The notes: generated from the sequence alone by a model not told the origin. A stretch of 45,059 bases of DNA from Bacteroidales bacterium (GCA_015493215.1 WGDP01000016.1:1-45059), one strand, 5' to 3'; shown: positions 23,610 through 32,694, numbered from the stretch's first letter. Program-made: numbers and translations.

Positions 23610-25008
23610 GACCTTTCAATATAAAAATAAAACACAAAAATATTACAGCCTCGGCGAACTTACCGGGAGCATCCGTAAAGTTATTGCCAAAACTTACACG
23701 TCGGCCTATTGGGTTAAAACCGAAATTGCCAAACTCAATTTTTACCCTTACAGTGGCCATTGCTACCCCGATTTGGTTGAAAAACAAAACAACAAAGTGG
23801 TGGCGCAAATACGGGCAACCATTTGGTCGGGCACCTACGATTCAATTGCAAAAAAATTCAGGCAGGTTACCGGCGAAAACCTCTCGGAAGGCATGACCGT
23901 TTTGCTGCTCGTAAGGGTTGTTTACCACGAACAGCACGGCCTTTCGTTAAACATTTTGGATGTGGAACCCTCCTTTACCCTCGGCGAAATGGCGCGCGAA
24001 AAAATGCAGTCAATCCAACGGTTAAAAGGTGAGGGGCTGTTCAATAAAAATAAACAGCTCACCTTTCCTTTGCTGCCCAAAAACATTGCCGTAATATCGG
24101 TGGAAACGTCAAAAGGATACCACGATTTTGTAAACATTTTACAAAACAACCGGTACGGATACCATTTTGAGCAGACCCTTTTCCCGGCGCTGTTGCAGGG
24201 CGAAGGTGCGGTAAAATCAATTGTACAACAACTCAAAGCCATTGCTGCAAAAGCTATCCGGTTTGATGTGGTGGTTATTATCCGCGGAGGGGGAGGCGAT
24301 GTTGGATTAAGTGCTTACGATAACTATGCATTGGCCAAAGAGGTGGCGGCATTTCCGCTTCCCATAATTACCGGCATTGGCCATGCCACCAACGAAACGG
24401 TAACCGAAATGGTAGCCTTCGCCAACAAAATCACCCCCACCGATGTGGCCTATTTTCTGATTGAAAAATTTGAAAACTTTCATGCCGTGGTTTATAACCT
24501 TAAAGAGCGGTTGGAAACAGGAACCAACCTGTTTTTGACAAAACATTCGGAAATCCTCAACGGCTTTACAAACAATTTTAAACAACAGGTTAAATTTTTG
24601 GTTGAGCAGCACAAAGCAAAGCTGATGCTATACCAATCTGAAATAAACAATTTGCTGCAACGTTTTTTAAACGCCAAACGAAACAATCTTTTGGAGATAT
24701 CCACACGGTTACAATACAAACCGGCTGCCGTTGTTGCCCGCGAAACGGACAGGCTAACCCGTTTTAACGAACGGCTGATTTTATTGTCGAAACAGCGGTT
24801 AAAAAGTCAATTAATAGTTTTAACCCATCTCGAAACCAAACTAAACCTTTTAAAACCCGAAAATATATTAAACCGGGGTTACAGTATTACCCGCCTCAAC
24901 GGCAAGGCTTTAAAACGGCCTGAAGATGCAAAAACCGGTGACAAAATTATTTCCATTTTAAGTGAAGGCAGTATTGAAAGTACCATTACAAAAACAAAAC
25001 AAAAATGA
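23602..25008 (+). CDS. xseA: Exodeoxyribonuclease VII large subunit
   Basis: 468-aa catalytic subunit of ExoVII, which degrades single-stranded DNA in both directions in the cytoplasm. The N-terminal OB-fold (about 12-110) includes YSGHCYPDLVEK. The catalytic domain contains AVISVETSKGYHDFVNIL, VIIRGGGGDVGLSAYDN and PIITGIGHATNETVTEMVAFANKITPTDVAYFL. A long coiled-coil follows (about 285-410) and a C-terminal beta segment (LNRGYSITRLNGKALK). The ATG at 23602 overlaps pepP, and xseB overlaps the 3' end by 4 bp, so the three genes form one operon. Confidence 0.96.
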   Translation: MPETFQYKNKTQKYYSLGELTGSIRKVIAKTYTSAYWVKTEIAKLNFYPYSGHCYPDLVEKQNNKVVAQIRATIWSGTYDSIAKKFRQVTGENLSEGMTVLLLVRVVYHEQHGLSLNILDVEPSFTLGEMAREKMQSIQRLKGEGLFNKNKQLTFPLLPKNIAVISVETSKGYHDFVNILQNNRYGYHFEQTLFPALLQGEGAVKSIVQQLKAIAAKAIRFDVVVIIRGGGGDVGLSAYDNYALAKEVAAFPLPIITGIGHATNETVTEMVAFANKITPTDVAYFLIEKFENFHAVVYNLKERLETGTNLFLTKHSEILNGFTNNFKQQVKFLVEQHKAKLMLYQSEINNLLQRFLNAKRNNLLEISTRLQYKPAAVVARETDRLTRFNERLILLSKQRLKSQLIVLTHLETKLNLLKPENILNRGYSITRLNGKALKRPEDAKTGDKIISILSEGSIESTITKTKQK

Positions 25009-25208
25009 GCAAAAGTCAAACCTATCAGCAAGCAATCGAAGAGCTTGAAGCCATTGTTAACGAAATAGAAAACGAAGAAATATCGGTGGACGAGCTTTCG
25101 GAAAAGGTAAAACGCGCATCGCAATTAATTGTGTTGTGTAAAACCAAACTTACCAAAACCGAACAGGAAGTTTCAAAGGTTTTGGAAGAGATGAAAAAGG
25201 ATGAATAA
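25005..25208 (+). CDS. xseB: Exodeoxyribonuclease VII small subunit
   Basis: 67 aa with the family pattern TYQQAIEELEAIVNEIENEEISVDELSEKVKRASQLIVLCKTKL, two helices that bind the XseA coiled-coil. The start ATG overlaps the xseA stop (ATGA), the usual translational coupling for this pair. Confidence 0.95.
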   Translation: MSKSQTYQQAIEELEAIVNEIENEEISVDELSEKVKRASQLIVLCKTKLTKTEQEVSKVLEEMKKDE

Positions 25209-25317
25209 ATTGGCCGATTAGTTGGTGGCATATGCAGGCACAAAAATACCCAACACAAAAAATAGCCGACATACGTAATATACCCCTAAAAATCAATATG
25301 AAAGCAATCTAAAACAG

Positions 25318-26073
25318 ATGAAAATACAATACGCATCAGACTTACATATTGAATTTCCTGAAAACAAGAAGTTCCTAAAGCAACACCCATTAAAACCAGA
25401 GGGCGATATTCTTGTGTTGGCTGGTGATATTGTTCCCTTTGCCATCATGGATAAGTACGAAGATTTCTTTACTTATCTGTCTGATAATTTTGAAGACGCC
25501 TACTGGATTCCTGGTAACCATGAATACTATCACTTTGATATAGCAAAAAAGAGTGGCAGTTTTCATGAGAAAATAAGAGATAATGTTCACTTATTGAATA
25601 ATACTGTTATCAATAAGAGTGGTGTGGATTTAATCTTCTCTACAATGTGGACGCAAATAAGCCCTGCCAGGCAATGGGCGATAGAAAGAGGCATGAACGA
25701 TTTTTATGTAATTGCGTATAATGGACATAAATTTACTGTGCCAATATATAATCAGCTGCATAAAGAAAGTCTTGCGTTTTTACAGCAAGCTTTAATCAAT
25801 AAAGCAGATAAGAGTGTGGTGATAAGTCACCACCTGCCTACTTTTATGAATTACCCTGAGAAGTATAAGACAAGTCCTTTAAATGAGGGCTTTGCTGTTG
25901 AACTATTCGACCTTATAGAAAGCAATGGCCCTGATATATGGATATATGGTCATACACATGGTAATACTTCTGACTTTTCAATAGGCAAAACTCAATTATT
26001 GACTAATCAAATGGGGTATGTGAAATATAAGGAAAATGATAAATTTGTAAATAATAATATTATTACATGTTGA
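25318..26073 (+). CDS. Calcineurin-like metallophosphoesterase
   Basis: 251-aa cytoplasmic phosphoesterase with the complete two-metal motif set: SDLHIEF (DxH), LVLAGDIV (GD), WIPGNHEYY (GNHE), VISHHLPTF (H) and YGHTHGNTS (GHTH). The substrate cannot be deduced; relatives hydrolyse nucleotides, phosphoproteins or phospholipids. The gene is markedly more AT-rich than xseAB before it and the deacetylase after it, and with the following small ORF may be an acquired insert. No obvious -7 box is seen in the 109-bp upstream gap. Confidence 0.88.
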   Translation: MKIQYASDLHIEFPENKKFLKQHPLKPEGDILVLAGDIVPFAIMDKYEDFFTYLSDNFEDAYWIPGNHEYYHFDIAKKSGSFHEKIRDNVHLLNNTVINKSGVDLIFSTMWTQISPARQWAIERGMNDFYVIAYNGHKFTVPIYNQLHKESLAFLQQALINKADKSVVISHHLPTFMNYPEKYKTSPLNEGFAVELFDLIESNGPDIWIYGHTHGNTSDFSIGKTQLLTNQMGYVKYKENDKFVNNNIITC

Positions 26074-26084
26074 TATACAGTTTG

Positions 26085-26122
26085 ATTGCACTATAATTGC
26101 ACGATTGCACAGGCTGTGCAAT
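26085..26122. promoter_or_regulatory. ATTGCAC repeat cluster with a 19-nt perfect palindrome
   Basis: Three direct ATTGCAC units start at 26085, 26096 and 26104. The last is the left arm of ATTGCACAG-G-CTGTGCAAT (26104-26122). The cluster lies between the metallophosphoesterase stop and the small ORF at 26175, where an operator or a hairpin would be expected. Confidence 0.5.
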
Positions 26123-26174
26123 TATGCAAGAATAGCACAATTGTAAACTAACTGTATTTGTAAATAGAAATATT

Positions 26175-26369
26175 ATGAACGAACTTAAAAAATATCTTAA
26201 AAATACTTTGGGGATAGAGCCTAAAATAAGAGCTTTAAAAGTAGATGTATTGAAAACATTGCCATTGTATATTGCCAATGTATATACGCTTTATTATATT
26301 GAATTACAAACTAAAGAAATGCCTGATTGGGAAAAATGGAAAATGAAGCTGGAAAGCTTGTTAGCATGA
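26175..26369 (+). CDS. Small AT-rich ORF, unknown function
   Basis: 64 aa (MNELKKYLKNTLGIEPKIRALKVDVLKTLPLYIANVYTLYYIELQTKEMPDWEKWKMKLESLLA), predicted mostly helical. The N-terminal ~45 residues look like the start of a longer protein and the ORF may be a truncated relic, but I do not recognise the family. It follows the ATTGCAC palindrome cluster and shares the AT-rich composition of the phosphoesterase gene before it. It is soluble, with no signal peptide. Confidence 0.5.
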   Translation: MNELKKYLKNTLGIEPKIRALKVDVLKTLPLYIANVYTLYYIELQTKEMPDWEKWKMKLESLLA

Positions 26370-26435
26370 CAAAAAAGCTGATTTTTTATATGCATCCCGC
26401 AATGATTTCACTCCGCCATCCTTTCGGCTGGCACC

Positions 26436-27038
26436 TTACAAACTTTTAACCTCCAGCCCCAGCTCATCACACTTTTTTAAAAACAGCGGAAGGGCATAAA
26501 GCATATTGGTGGCCGACTTTTCACTGTCGTGAAAAACAACAATACTACCGGGTTTTAAACCCTCCATACTATTTTCAAAACAGCTCTCGGGAGTAATATC
26601 TCTGCTAAAATCATACGTTAAAACCGTCCACATAATAATACGATAATCTTTTTTTAACCTTTTTATTTGAAGCGGACCAATCTTCCCGTATGGAGGCCTG
26701 AACAAATCGGTGTCAATAAGTTTTGATGCTTTCTCAATATTTGAAAAATAGCTTTTATTGTTGCTTTTCCATCCGTTAAGATGATTAAATGTGTGGTTGC
26801 CGGTTCGATGTCCACGGTTTAAAATCTGCCGGTACGTTTCGGGATGTTTGCGCACATTGTCGCCCACACAAAAAAAGGTTGCTTTTGCACGATGGCGGTC
26901 AAGAATATCCAAAACCCGCGGAGTGATGGTTGGATGAGGGCCGTCGTCGAAGGTTAAGTAAACACTGTTGCTGCCTTTAACCTGCCACTCCACCGAAGGA
27001 TAAAAAACCTGAAGCCATTTGGGAACCGTAACCATCAT
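26436..27038 (-). CDS. Polysaccharide deacetylase (NodB-homology, CE4) family protein
   Basis: 200 aa when started at ATG 27038. The CE4 motifs are all visible: VYLTFDDGPHPTITPRVL (catalytic Asp and metal-binding Asp), HRTGNHTFNH (HTxxH metal ligands), FRPPYGKIG (motif 3), IIMWTVLTYDF (motif 4) and GSIVVFHDS (motif 5 His). Such enzymes de-N-acetylate peptidoglycan, chitin-like or exopolysaccharide chains. The ORF-track start at 27074 is rejected because a TACTTTTG -7 box at 27043-27050 lies between it and the ATG pair at 27035-27038. No convincing signal peptide is present, so its location is uncertain. Confidence 0.9.
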   Translation of the reverse strand: MMVTVPKWLQVFYPSVEWQVKGSNSVYLTFDDGPHPTITPRVLDILDRHRAKATFFCVGDNVRKHPETYRQILNRGHRTGNHTFNHLNGWKSNNKSYFSNIEKASKLIDTDLFRPPYGKIGPLQIKRLKKDYRIIMWTVLTYDFSRDITPESCFENSMEGLKPGSIVVFHDSEKSATNMLYALPLFLKKCDELGLEVKSL

Positions 27039-27042
27039 GCAA

Positions 27043-27050
27043 CAAAAGTA
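27043..27050 (-). promoter_or_regulatory. Bacteroidota -7 element, 4 nt from the start codon
   Basis: The minus strand reads TACTTTTG, ending 4 nt before the ATG at 27038. This placement implies a leaderless or near-leaderless transcript and decides the gene start. Confidence 0.55.
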
Positions 27051-27091
27051 ACAAAATGAAAAACATGACATCACACTTTAATAAAACCGCA

Positions 27092-27099
27092 TATATTTG
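27092..27099 (+). promoter_or_regulatory. Bacteroidota -7 element for the saccharopine-dehydrogenase-like gene
   Basis: TATATTTG (TAnnTTTG) ends 8 nt before the ATG at 27108. It is divergent from the deacetylase promoter about 45 bp away. Confidence 0.6.
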
Positions 27100-27107
27100 T
27101 CATCATT

Positions 27108-28226
27108 ATGAAAAAAGTTATTGTTTTGGGTGCGGGCATGGTGGGCAGCGCCATGGCCATCGACATGGCATCGGCACATAAAGTTACCCTTGCCGATATA
27201 AATTTAACTACCCTTAAAAAGGTAAAACAAAAATGTGAATCGTTGACTATTAAAACACTCAATGTAACCGACAAACCAGTCCTTCAAAAAATCATTCAGC
27301 CCTTCGATTTAGTAATATGTGCCGTGCCGGGGTTTCTGGGTTTTGAAACCATGAAATCAATTATTGCCGCCGGTAAAAATGTTGTGGACATCTCCTTTTT
27401 TCCTGAGAACTCACTGTTGCTCGATTCGCTGGCAAAACAAAATAAGGTTACCGCCATTGTTGACTGCGGCGTAGCTCCGGGAATGGGTAATATTATTTTA
27501 GGCTATCACAACGAGCTGATGGAGATAACCGATTTTGAGTGCCTTGTGGGAGGGCTGCCAAAAATTAAAAAGTGGCCGTTTAATTACAAAGCACCCTTTT
27601 CGCCGGTGGATGTAATTGAAGAATATACGCGTCCCGCCCGCTATGTGGAGCATGGAAAACTGGTGGTACGCGAACCTCTTACCGACTGCGAGTACATAGA
27701 TTTTGAAGGTGTTGGCACCCTTGAATCGTTTAACTCCGACGGCCTCAGAACCCTGATTGACACCATGCCGCACATTCCGAATATGAAAGAGAAAACATTG
27801 CGTTATCCCGGCCATGTGGAGTACATAAAGGTTTTAAAAGAGAGTGGCTTTTTTAACCATAAACAAGTGGAAATAAACGGAACAAAAATTTCGCCACTTG
27901 AATTTACCAGTAAAATTTTGTTTGATGAATGGAAGCTGAACGAAACGGAAGAGGAAATTACCGTCATGCGCATCACACTAAAGGGAGAAAATAAAAAAAT
28001 TGTGTACAATTTGTTTGATGAGTACGATTCAAAAACAAAAACCTCATCCATGGCCCGAACAACGGGCTATACAGCCACTGCCGTAGCAAACCTGTTTTTA
28101 AACGGACTCTTTAGCGAAAAGGGCGTTTTCCCGCCTGAGATGATTGGAAAACACAAAGACCTTTTTAACTATATCCTTCAATATCTGCGGCAGCGAAATG
28201 TAAATTATGTTAAAAACTCCGGTTAG
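27108..28226 (+). CDS. Saccharopine dehydrogenase-family NAD(P)-dependent oxidoreductase
   Basis: 372-aa cytoplasmic enzyme. The N-terminal Rossmann fold shows VIVLGAGMVGSAMAID and a later LVICAVPGFLGFETMKSIIAAGKNVVDISFFPE. The C-terminal saccharopine dehydrogenase domain shows VDCGVAPGMGNIILGYH, EYIDFEGVGTLESFNSDGLRTLIDTM and TLRYPGHVEYIKVLKESGFF. The length suits lysine-6-dehydrogenase or bacterial saccharopine dehydrogenase-like enzymes of lysine or polyamine (carboxynorspermidine) metabolism. The exact substrate cannot be chosen from sequence alone, and the neighbours give no pathway clue. Confidence 0.85.
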   Translation: MKKVIVLGAGMVGSAMAIDMASAHKVTLADINLTTLKKVKQKCESLTIKTLNVTDKPVLQKIIQPFDLVICAVPGFLGFETMKSIIAAGKNVVDISFFPENSLLLDSLAKQNKVTAIVDCGVAPGMGNIILGYHNELMEITDFECLVGGLPKIKKWPFNYKAPFSPVDVIEEYTRPARYVEHGKLVVREPLTDCEYIDFEGVGTLESFNSDGLRTLIDTMPHIPNMKEKTLRYPGHVEYIKVLKESGFFNHKQVEINGTKISPLEFTSKILFDEWKLNETEEEITVMRITLKGENKKIVYNLFDEYDSKTKTSSMARTTGYTATAVANLFLNGLFSEKGVFPPEMIGKHKDLFNYILQYLRQRNVNYVKNSG

Positions 28227-28261
28227 GGTCACATATATCTTTTAACAGTGAGGCTGCTTCG

Positions 28262-30019
28262 TTACTTTGAGGTTGACTTGACACGCGGATCGTCAACATC
28301 ATCAACAAACAGGGTAAGTAAGCCTGCCAAAATCATGGAACCGCCTCCCAAAATCAAAGCATAAATTGCTTCGCCACCGGCAATGGTTTTTACAAAAAAC
28401 CCAAGCAGGCTGGCTGCCAATATTTGCGGAATGACTATAAAAAAGTTGAATATACCCATGTAAGTACCCATTTTATGTTGCGGCAACGAACCGGTTAAAA
28501 TGGCATAGGGCATGGCCAAAATACTGGCCCAGGCAACACCCACACCCACCATTGAAAGAATTAACCAGTTGGGGTCTTTTATAAAATAAATTGAAATCAG
28601 CCCAAGCCCTCCCAAAACCAAAGCGGTTAAATGGGTTATTTTACGATTGGTGTATTTGGCCAATACCGGCAACAGAAATGCCACAACAGCAGCAAACAAG
28701 TTATAAACGGCAAACATTACTCCAACCCAGTCGGCGCCTTCGTTATACTCTTTTTGTATTATTTGTACACGCTCCATCTGATTCGATGCTAATTTTATCT
28801 TTTGTTTTGTTGTGTCCGTAAAAAATTTAGCCACGCGTATTGAAGAAATAACGAATGTGCTTCCATTTTTAATGTCATTATTGTAAGTGGTTAAATCTTT
28901 TTTGATTAAATCCACCTCTTTTTTAGTACTTTCATCAGATGGAGTTTCAAGGCTATTTATAACTTCTGTCAGCGCATTAATATTATCAGGGAAAAGTTTC
29001 ATATCATATTTGCTACTTGTAACAGCAGCCGTTGTGTAAATCCACATGGCAAAAAGAGCAAACCACGAAAAAAACTGAACAATGGCCAGCTGTTTCATGG
29101 TTTTGGGCATTTTAAACAGGTCGTTAATCACCACCACAAAACCATTTTTGTTACTTCCTTTTTTTATCAATAATCCGGTAATAATCTGAACCACACCGTA
29201 AACCAACAAGCCAACGCCCAAAATATAAAGTTCGGCTTCCAGCTTGTAATAATAAACCAACAAGGTTAACAAAGCCCCAATAACTATCCATAGTACACTT
29301 GCTTTTAAAAACCGGTCAGCCGGAAGTATTTCATCGGCTTCGGCCTCCTGTTTTTTTCTTTCGGCATTTTGTTCGTTAAACGACTCTAACTCCCCGGGTG
29401 AGTATTCTTTGGTTCTCACCACCGTCCACAATACGGCCAGAAAAAAGATAGCACCACCAATATAAAACGACAGCTTGACCGATGGGGGCACTAACCCTTC
29501 GGGGGCAGTATTTGAAATATCAAACCAATTGGTCATCATATAGGGCAAAGCCGATGCCACTACGGCGCCTACCCCGATAAAAAAACTCTGCATGGCAAAA
29601 CCGCTTGTACGCTGATCCGACGGCAACATATCGCCCACAAAAGCCCTGAAAGGCTCCATGGAAATGTTTATGGATGCATCCATAATCCACAGCATTCCGG
29701 CAGCAATCCACAATGCCGGTGAGTTGGGCATTACAAAAAGAGCCAATGAAGCTAAAATAGCCCCTACGAGAAAATAAGGCCTCCGGCGGCCCAGCTTCCC
29801 CCAGGTTTTGTCGCTCATATGGCCGATGATTGGCTGAATAATCAACCCTGTAACCGGCGCAGCAATCCATAAAATGGGTATGTCTTCAACATTGGCACCC
29901 AATGTTTCAAAAATTCTGCTCACATTGGCATTTTGCAAAGCAAACCCAAACTGGATGCCCAAAAAGCCAAAACTCATATTCCATATTTGCCAAAAACTAA
30001 GATGCGGTTTTTTTGCCAT
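28262..30019 (-). CDS. MFS transporter, SLC45/GPH-like sugar transporter type
   Basis: About 585 aa from ATG 30019 (MAKKPHLSFWQIWNMSFGFLGIQFG), the usual start of this group; the ORF track extends to 30133. The inter-helix motif GHMSDKTWGKLGRRRPY between TM2 and TM3 and the later WIMDASINISMEPFRAFVGDMLPSDQRT are characteristic of SLC45-like maltose/sucrose/glycoside carriers. A hydrophilic insert of about 100 residues (NINALTEVINSLETPSDESTKKEVDL...) lies in the second half, before a further six helices. The GH13/GH31 genes at 42.5-45 kb suggest maltodextrin substrates, but they are 12 kb away and the link is inference. Convergent to the preceding gene. Confidence 0.85.
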   Translation of the reverse strand: MAKKPHLSFWQIWNMSFGFLGIQFGFALQNANVSRIFETLGANVEDIPILWIAAPVTGLIIQPIIGHMSDKTWGKLGRRRPYFLVGAILASLALFVMPNSPALWIAAGMLWIMDASINISMEPFRAFVGDMLPSDQRTSGFAMQSFFIGVGAVVASALPYMMTNWFDISNTAPEGLVPPSVKLSFYIGGAIFFLAVLWTVVRTKEYSPGELESFNEQNAERKKQEAEADEILPADRFLKASVLWIVIGALLTLLVYYYKLEAELYILGVGLLVYGVVQIITGLLIKKGSNKNGFVVVINDLFKMPKTMKQLAIVQFFSWFALFAMWIYTTAAVTSSKYDMKLFPDNINALTEVINSLETPSDESTKKEVDLIKKDLTTYNNDIKNGSTFVISSIRVAKFFTDTTKQKIKLASNQMERVQIIQKEYNEGADWVGVMFAVYNLFAAVVAFLLPVLAKYTNRKITHLTALVLGGLGLISIYFIKDPNWLILSMVGVGVAWASILAMPYAILTGSLPQHKMGTYMGIFNFFIVIPQILAASLLGFFVKTIAGGEAIYALILGGGSMILAGLLTLFVDDVDDPRVKSTSK

Positions 30020-30260
30020 GAGATAACTGTTTTTGTTTGAAGCCATAAAAGTATGGTAAATATTGGTTGCCAAACTTTTTACCGTTTTAAAAAAGCTACC
30101 CGAAACAACAATTGAATCAATAATTAAAAACAATGGTGCAAAATAATCCTACGGAAACGATTGCGGGTAAATGTATGCTATACTTTGCCGCCGAATTTAC
30201 AAATAAAAGGGATAGTTACTGTTATGATGTACTATGCAACTTTTTTAATTGTTAGTTTGC

Positions 30261-30268
30261 TATCTTTG
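30261..30268 (+). promoter_or_regulatory. Bacteroidota -7 element for the TPR/LuxR-type regulator
   Basis: TATCTTTG (TAnnTTTG) ends 24 nt before the ATG at 30293. Confidence 0.6.
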
Positions 30269-30292
30269 TTCTGCAATTATTGAACTATCGTT

Positions 30293-31900
30293 ATGTTTGT
30301 ATTAAAAAGGGGAGTTGTTTTTTTGTTTTTTTGGCTTGTTGCTGTTTCGGGCTATAGCCAATCTCGACTGGAAAAACTTAAGGATAGTTTGGCTACGGTG
30401 AATGATGAGGGTCGGGGTGATTTGCTGCTTACCATTGCCAATTATTACTACGGCAGCAGTAACGACAGCGCCCTTTTGTTTACCGACAAAGCGTTGGAAG
30501 TATATCAACAAGAAAATAACATGGCCGGTGTTTATAATTGCTATGGACTGGCGGGTGCCATCTACGGCAGCTACGGAATGTATGATACGGCGGTTTCCAT
30601 TTTGTATAAAGTTGTTGACTGGGGCGAAAAAAACGGCAACAAAAATGCTGAAATATCCTACCTTGAACTTGGAAATATTTATGACAACCTAAATAAGTAT
30701 CAAGAGGCTAAACGGTTCTACGAAAAAGCAATTAATGGAAAATATATTCCGGCTAAAAGAGCAGCTTATGCCAACATTGGTTTAATATTTTTGCATGAAA
30801 AAGAGTACGATAGTGCTGCGTTCTATTTTAATGGTGCGCTCAACGAATATTTTAATTCCGACACTTCATATCCTGTAAATATATACAACATAGGTACATT
30901 ATACCTCAACCTCACTTCGGCAGACTTTGGTAAAAAGCGTTTCAACAAAGGATTTGTCAAATTACACAAAGCCCTGAAATTCTTTTCATCCATTGATGAG
31001 TATTCGTCAATAGCCAAAGTTTATCTGAAATTTGGTGATGGCTTTCAAATGACCGGCCAAACAGATTCTGCCCTTTCATGCTATATGAAAGCTTTTTCGA
31101 TTGCAAAAAAACAGAACAGGCCTTTAGTACAGGAAGAAACCTACTCTTCACTGTCGGACTTTTATGAAAATCAGTCCGACTTTTTCAATGCCTTTAAATA
31201 TCTTAAAAAATATGAGGCCATTCACGATAGCTTGCTAAACATCGGTTATAAATCTGATATTGCCGATAACGAAGTAAAGTATAAAGTGAAAGAAAAAATT
31301 AATAAAATTACAATACTTGAAAAACAAAAGAAACTGATTACTCTGTCGGCAGTTGTGTTGTTGTTAAGTATTTTGTTGATTAGTACGATAATTATTTTAA
31401 TCCTGAATAATCGCAGGCTAAAACACAAAAATGAGAGAATTTTATCGGAGGCAAAACGGCATGCTTCCGAAATGAAAGCAGAAAGAGCCTCCAGAGAACT
31501 TGAAGAGTTAAAAATAAGTTTGCGTGAGAAGAGCTTATTTATTGGTGAACTACAGAAAGAAGTTGATAAATTGAGTAATCAGGAAGAAAAAGTACAGCTA
31601 AATGAAAAAATTGAATTTTTAAGAAAAACAAAAATACTTACTGACGATGACTGGGGAAAGTATTATAAAATATTCAATGAACTCCATCCGGGCTTTGCCT
31701 CAAAAATCAATAACTACAAAACGCTTTCTGAAGGCGACAAACGACAGCTGATTTTTTTAAAACTCGGCTTCAACCATAAAGAGATTGCACACTTAATGGG
31801 AATTTCGCAAGAGGGTGTTAAAAGGGCAAGGCAACGATTATCAAAGAAAATTGGCCTTGACAATGCCGGAGAATTAAATGATTACATTGTAAACATTTAG
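30293..31900 (+). CDS. TPR-repeat membrane regulator with C-terminal LuxR-type HTH
   Basis: 535 aa. A signal sequence or N-terminal anchor (GVVFLFFWLVAVSGYSQ) is followed by about eight TPR-like helical repeats in the periplasm (about 25-330; for example AISYLELGNIYDNLNKYQEAKRFYEKAI). A TM helix (about 347-370, LITLSAVVLLLSILLISTIIILIL) leads into a cytoplasmic coiled-coil (about 372-450). A C-terminal HTH (YKTLSEGDKRQLIFLKLGFNHKEIAHLMGISQEGVKRARQRLSKKIGL) is of LuxR/GerE type. The layout suits a one-component envelope sensor that senses with the TPRs and binds DNA with the HTH. Candidate targets are the two genes just downstream. Confidence 0.88.
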   Translation: MFVLKRGVVFLFFWLVAVSGYSQSRLEKLKDSLATVNDEGRGDLLLTIANYYYGSSNDSALLFTDKALEVYQQENNMAGVYNCYGLAGAIYGSYGMYDTAVSILYKVVDWGEKNGNKNAEISYLELGNIYDNLNKYQEAKRFYEKAINGKYIPAKRAAYANIGLIFLHEKEYDSAAFYFNGALNEYFNSDTSYPVNIYNIGTLYLNLTSADFGKKRFNKGFVKLHKALKFFSSIDEYSSIAKVYLKFGDGFQMTGQTDSALSCYMKAFSIAKKQNRPLVQEETYSSLSDFYENQSDFFNAFKYLKKYEAIHDSLLNIGYKSDIADNEVKYKVKEKINKITILEKQKKLITLSAVVLLLSILLISTIIILILNNRRLKHKNERILSEAKRHASEMKAERASRELEELKISLREKSLFIGELQKEVDKLSNQEEKVQLNEKIEFLRKTKILTDDDWGKYYKIFNELHPGFASKINNYKTLSEGDKRQLIFLKLGFNHKEIAHLMGISQEGVKRARQRLSKKIGLDNAGELNDYIVNI

Positions 31901-31911
31901 TTTTCTATATT

Positions 31912-31962
31912 ATAACACACTGATTATGTGTTATTATGAATCTGTTACCCTATCTGTTACCC
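31912..31962 (+). promoter_or_regulatory. Inverted repeat plus 10-bp direct repeat (possible operator)
   Basis: ATAACACA (31912-31919) and TGTGTTAT (31927-31934) form an 8-bp perfect inverted repeat with a 7-nt loop. It is followed by two identical TCTGTTACCC units (31941-31950 and 31953-31962), 12 bp apart. They lie between the regulator stop and the barrel gene, about 110 bp before its start. Confidence 0.45.
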
Positions 31963-32009
31963 TCTGTTTTTCCTGCCGGGCATTGCTTTTATTTATTTTT
32001 GCTCTAAAT

Positions 32010-32033
32010 AAGCCTGCTGAAAGAAACAGGCTT
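32010..32033 (+). terminator. Terminator-like hairpin
   Basis: AAGCCTG/CAGGCTT, a perfect 7-bp stem with a 10-nt loop, followed by CTCCATTTTTT. It could end the regulator transcript or act as an attenuator before the barrel gene at 32066. Confidence 0.5.
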
Positions 32034-32065
32034 CTCCATTTTTTATAAATAAACAAAACATTAAA

Positions 32066-32653
32066 ATGAAAAAATTTTCTTTGACTTTATTGGTAATGAT
32101 GCTTTTTGCTTCAGTTTCATTTGCTCAAACTCAGGTAAAAGTTGCCTTAGGTATTAATTCGTCAGCATTATACCCTGATAATGCAAATTTAAAACAGAGT
32201 GCAGCGGCTGGTTGGCAAATAGGTGGCAGTTGGTTAATGGGCGACAAGTTTTATGTTGAACCCGGAATCTATTATTCAAATTTTTCTGCTAATATCCAAA
32301 GTACGGATACTACCATGCTTGACTATACAAGTAAACTGGACATGTTCAGGATACCAGTTTTTGTAGGATATCATATTTTAGGAAACGCTTCCGATTCCTT
32401 TTTTAATTTGAGAGTATTTGGAGGCCCAACTGCTTCGTTTGTCACCAAAGTGGCCGAAACAAACACATTTAAAAAGGATGATTTTAGCAAAGTACTCTGG
32501 GGAGTTGACGCAGGTATAGGTATTAACGTTTGGTGGATATTTGTTGATATTGGCTACGAGTGGGGGTTAAATAAAGTGTACAATCATAGCACATACGGCA
32601 CAGCTAAAACCAGAGCTTTATGGGTAAATGCCGGTATCAGAATAAATATGTAA
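32066..32653 (+). CDS. Small outer-membrane beta-barrel protein (PorT-like)
   Basis: 195 aa with a signal peptide (MKKFSLTLLVMMLFASVSFAQ). The mature part alternates polar and aromatic/hydrophobic residues in short strands (GWQIGGSWLMGDKFYVEPGIYYSNFSANI, FRIPVFVGYHILG, FFNLRVFGGPTASFV, ALWVNAGIRINM), ending in the Gly/aromatic-rich strand typical of eight-stranded barrels. The acidic loop insert (AETNTFKKDDFSKVLWG) may be extracellular. It precedes a CsgG/TolB-like gene by 41 bp in the same direction, so the two probably form an operon downstream of the TPR regulator. Confidence 0.85.
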   Translation: MKKFSLTLLVMMLFASVSFAQTQVKVALGINSSALYPDNANLKQSAAAGWQIGGSWLMGDKFYVEPGIYYSNFSANIQSTDTTMLDYTSKLDMFRIPVFVGYHILGNASDSFFNLRVFGGPTASFVTKVAETNTFKKDDFSKVLWGVDAGIGINVWWIFVDIGYEWGLNKVYNHSTYGTAKTRALWVNAGIRINM

Positions 32654-32694
32654 TTTTGTTATTCTAACATTAGTAACAATTAAATTATAAACCA

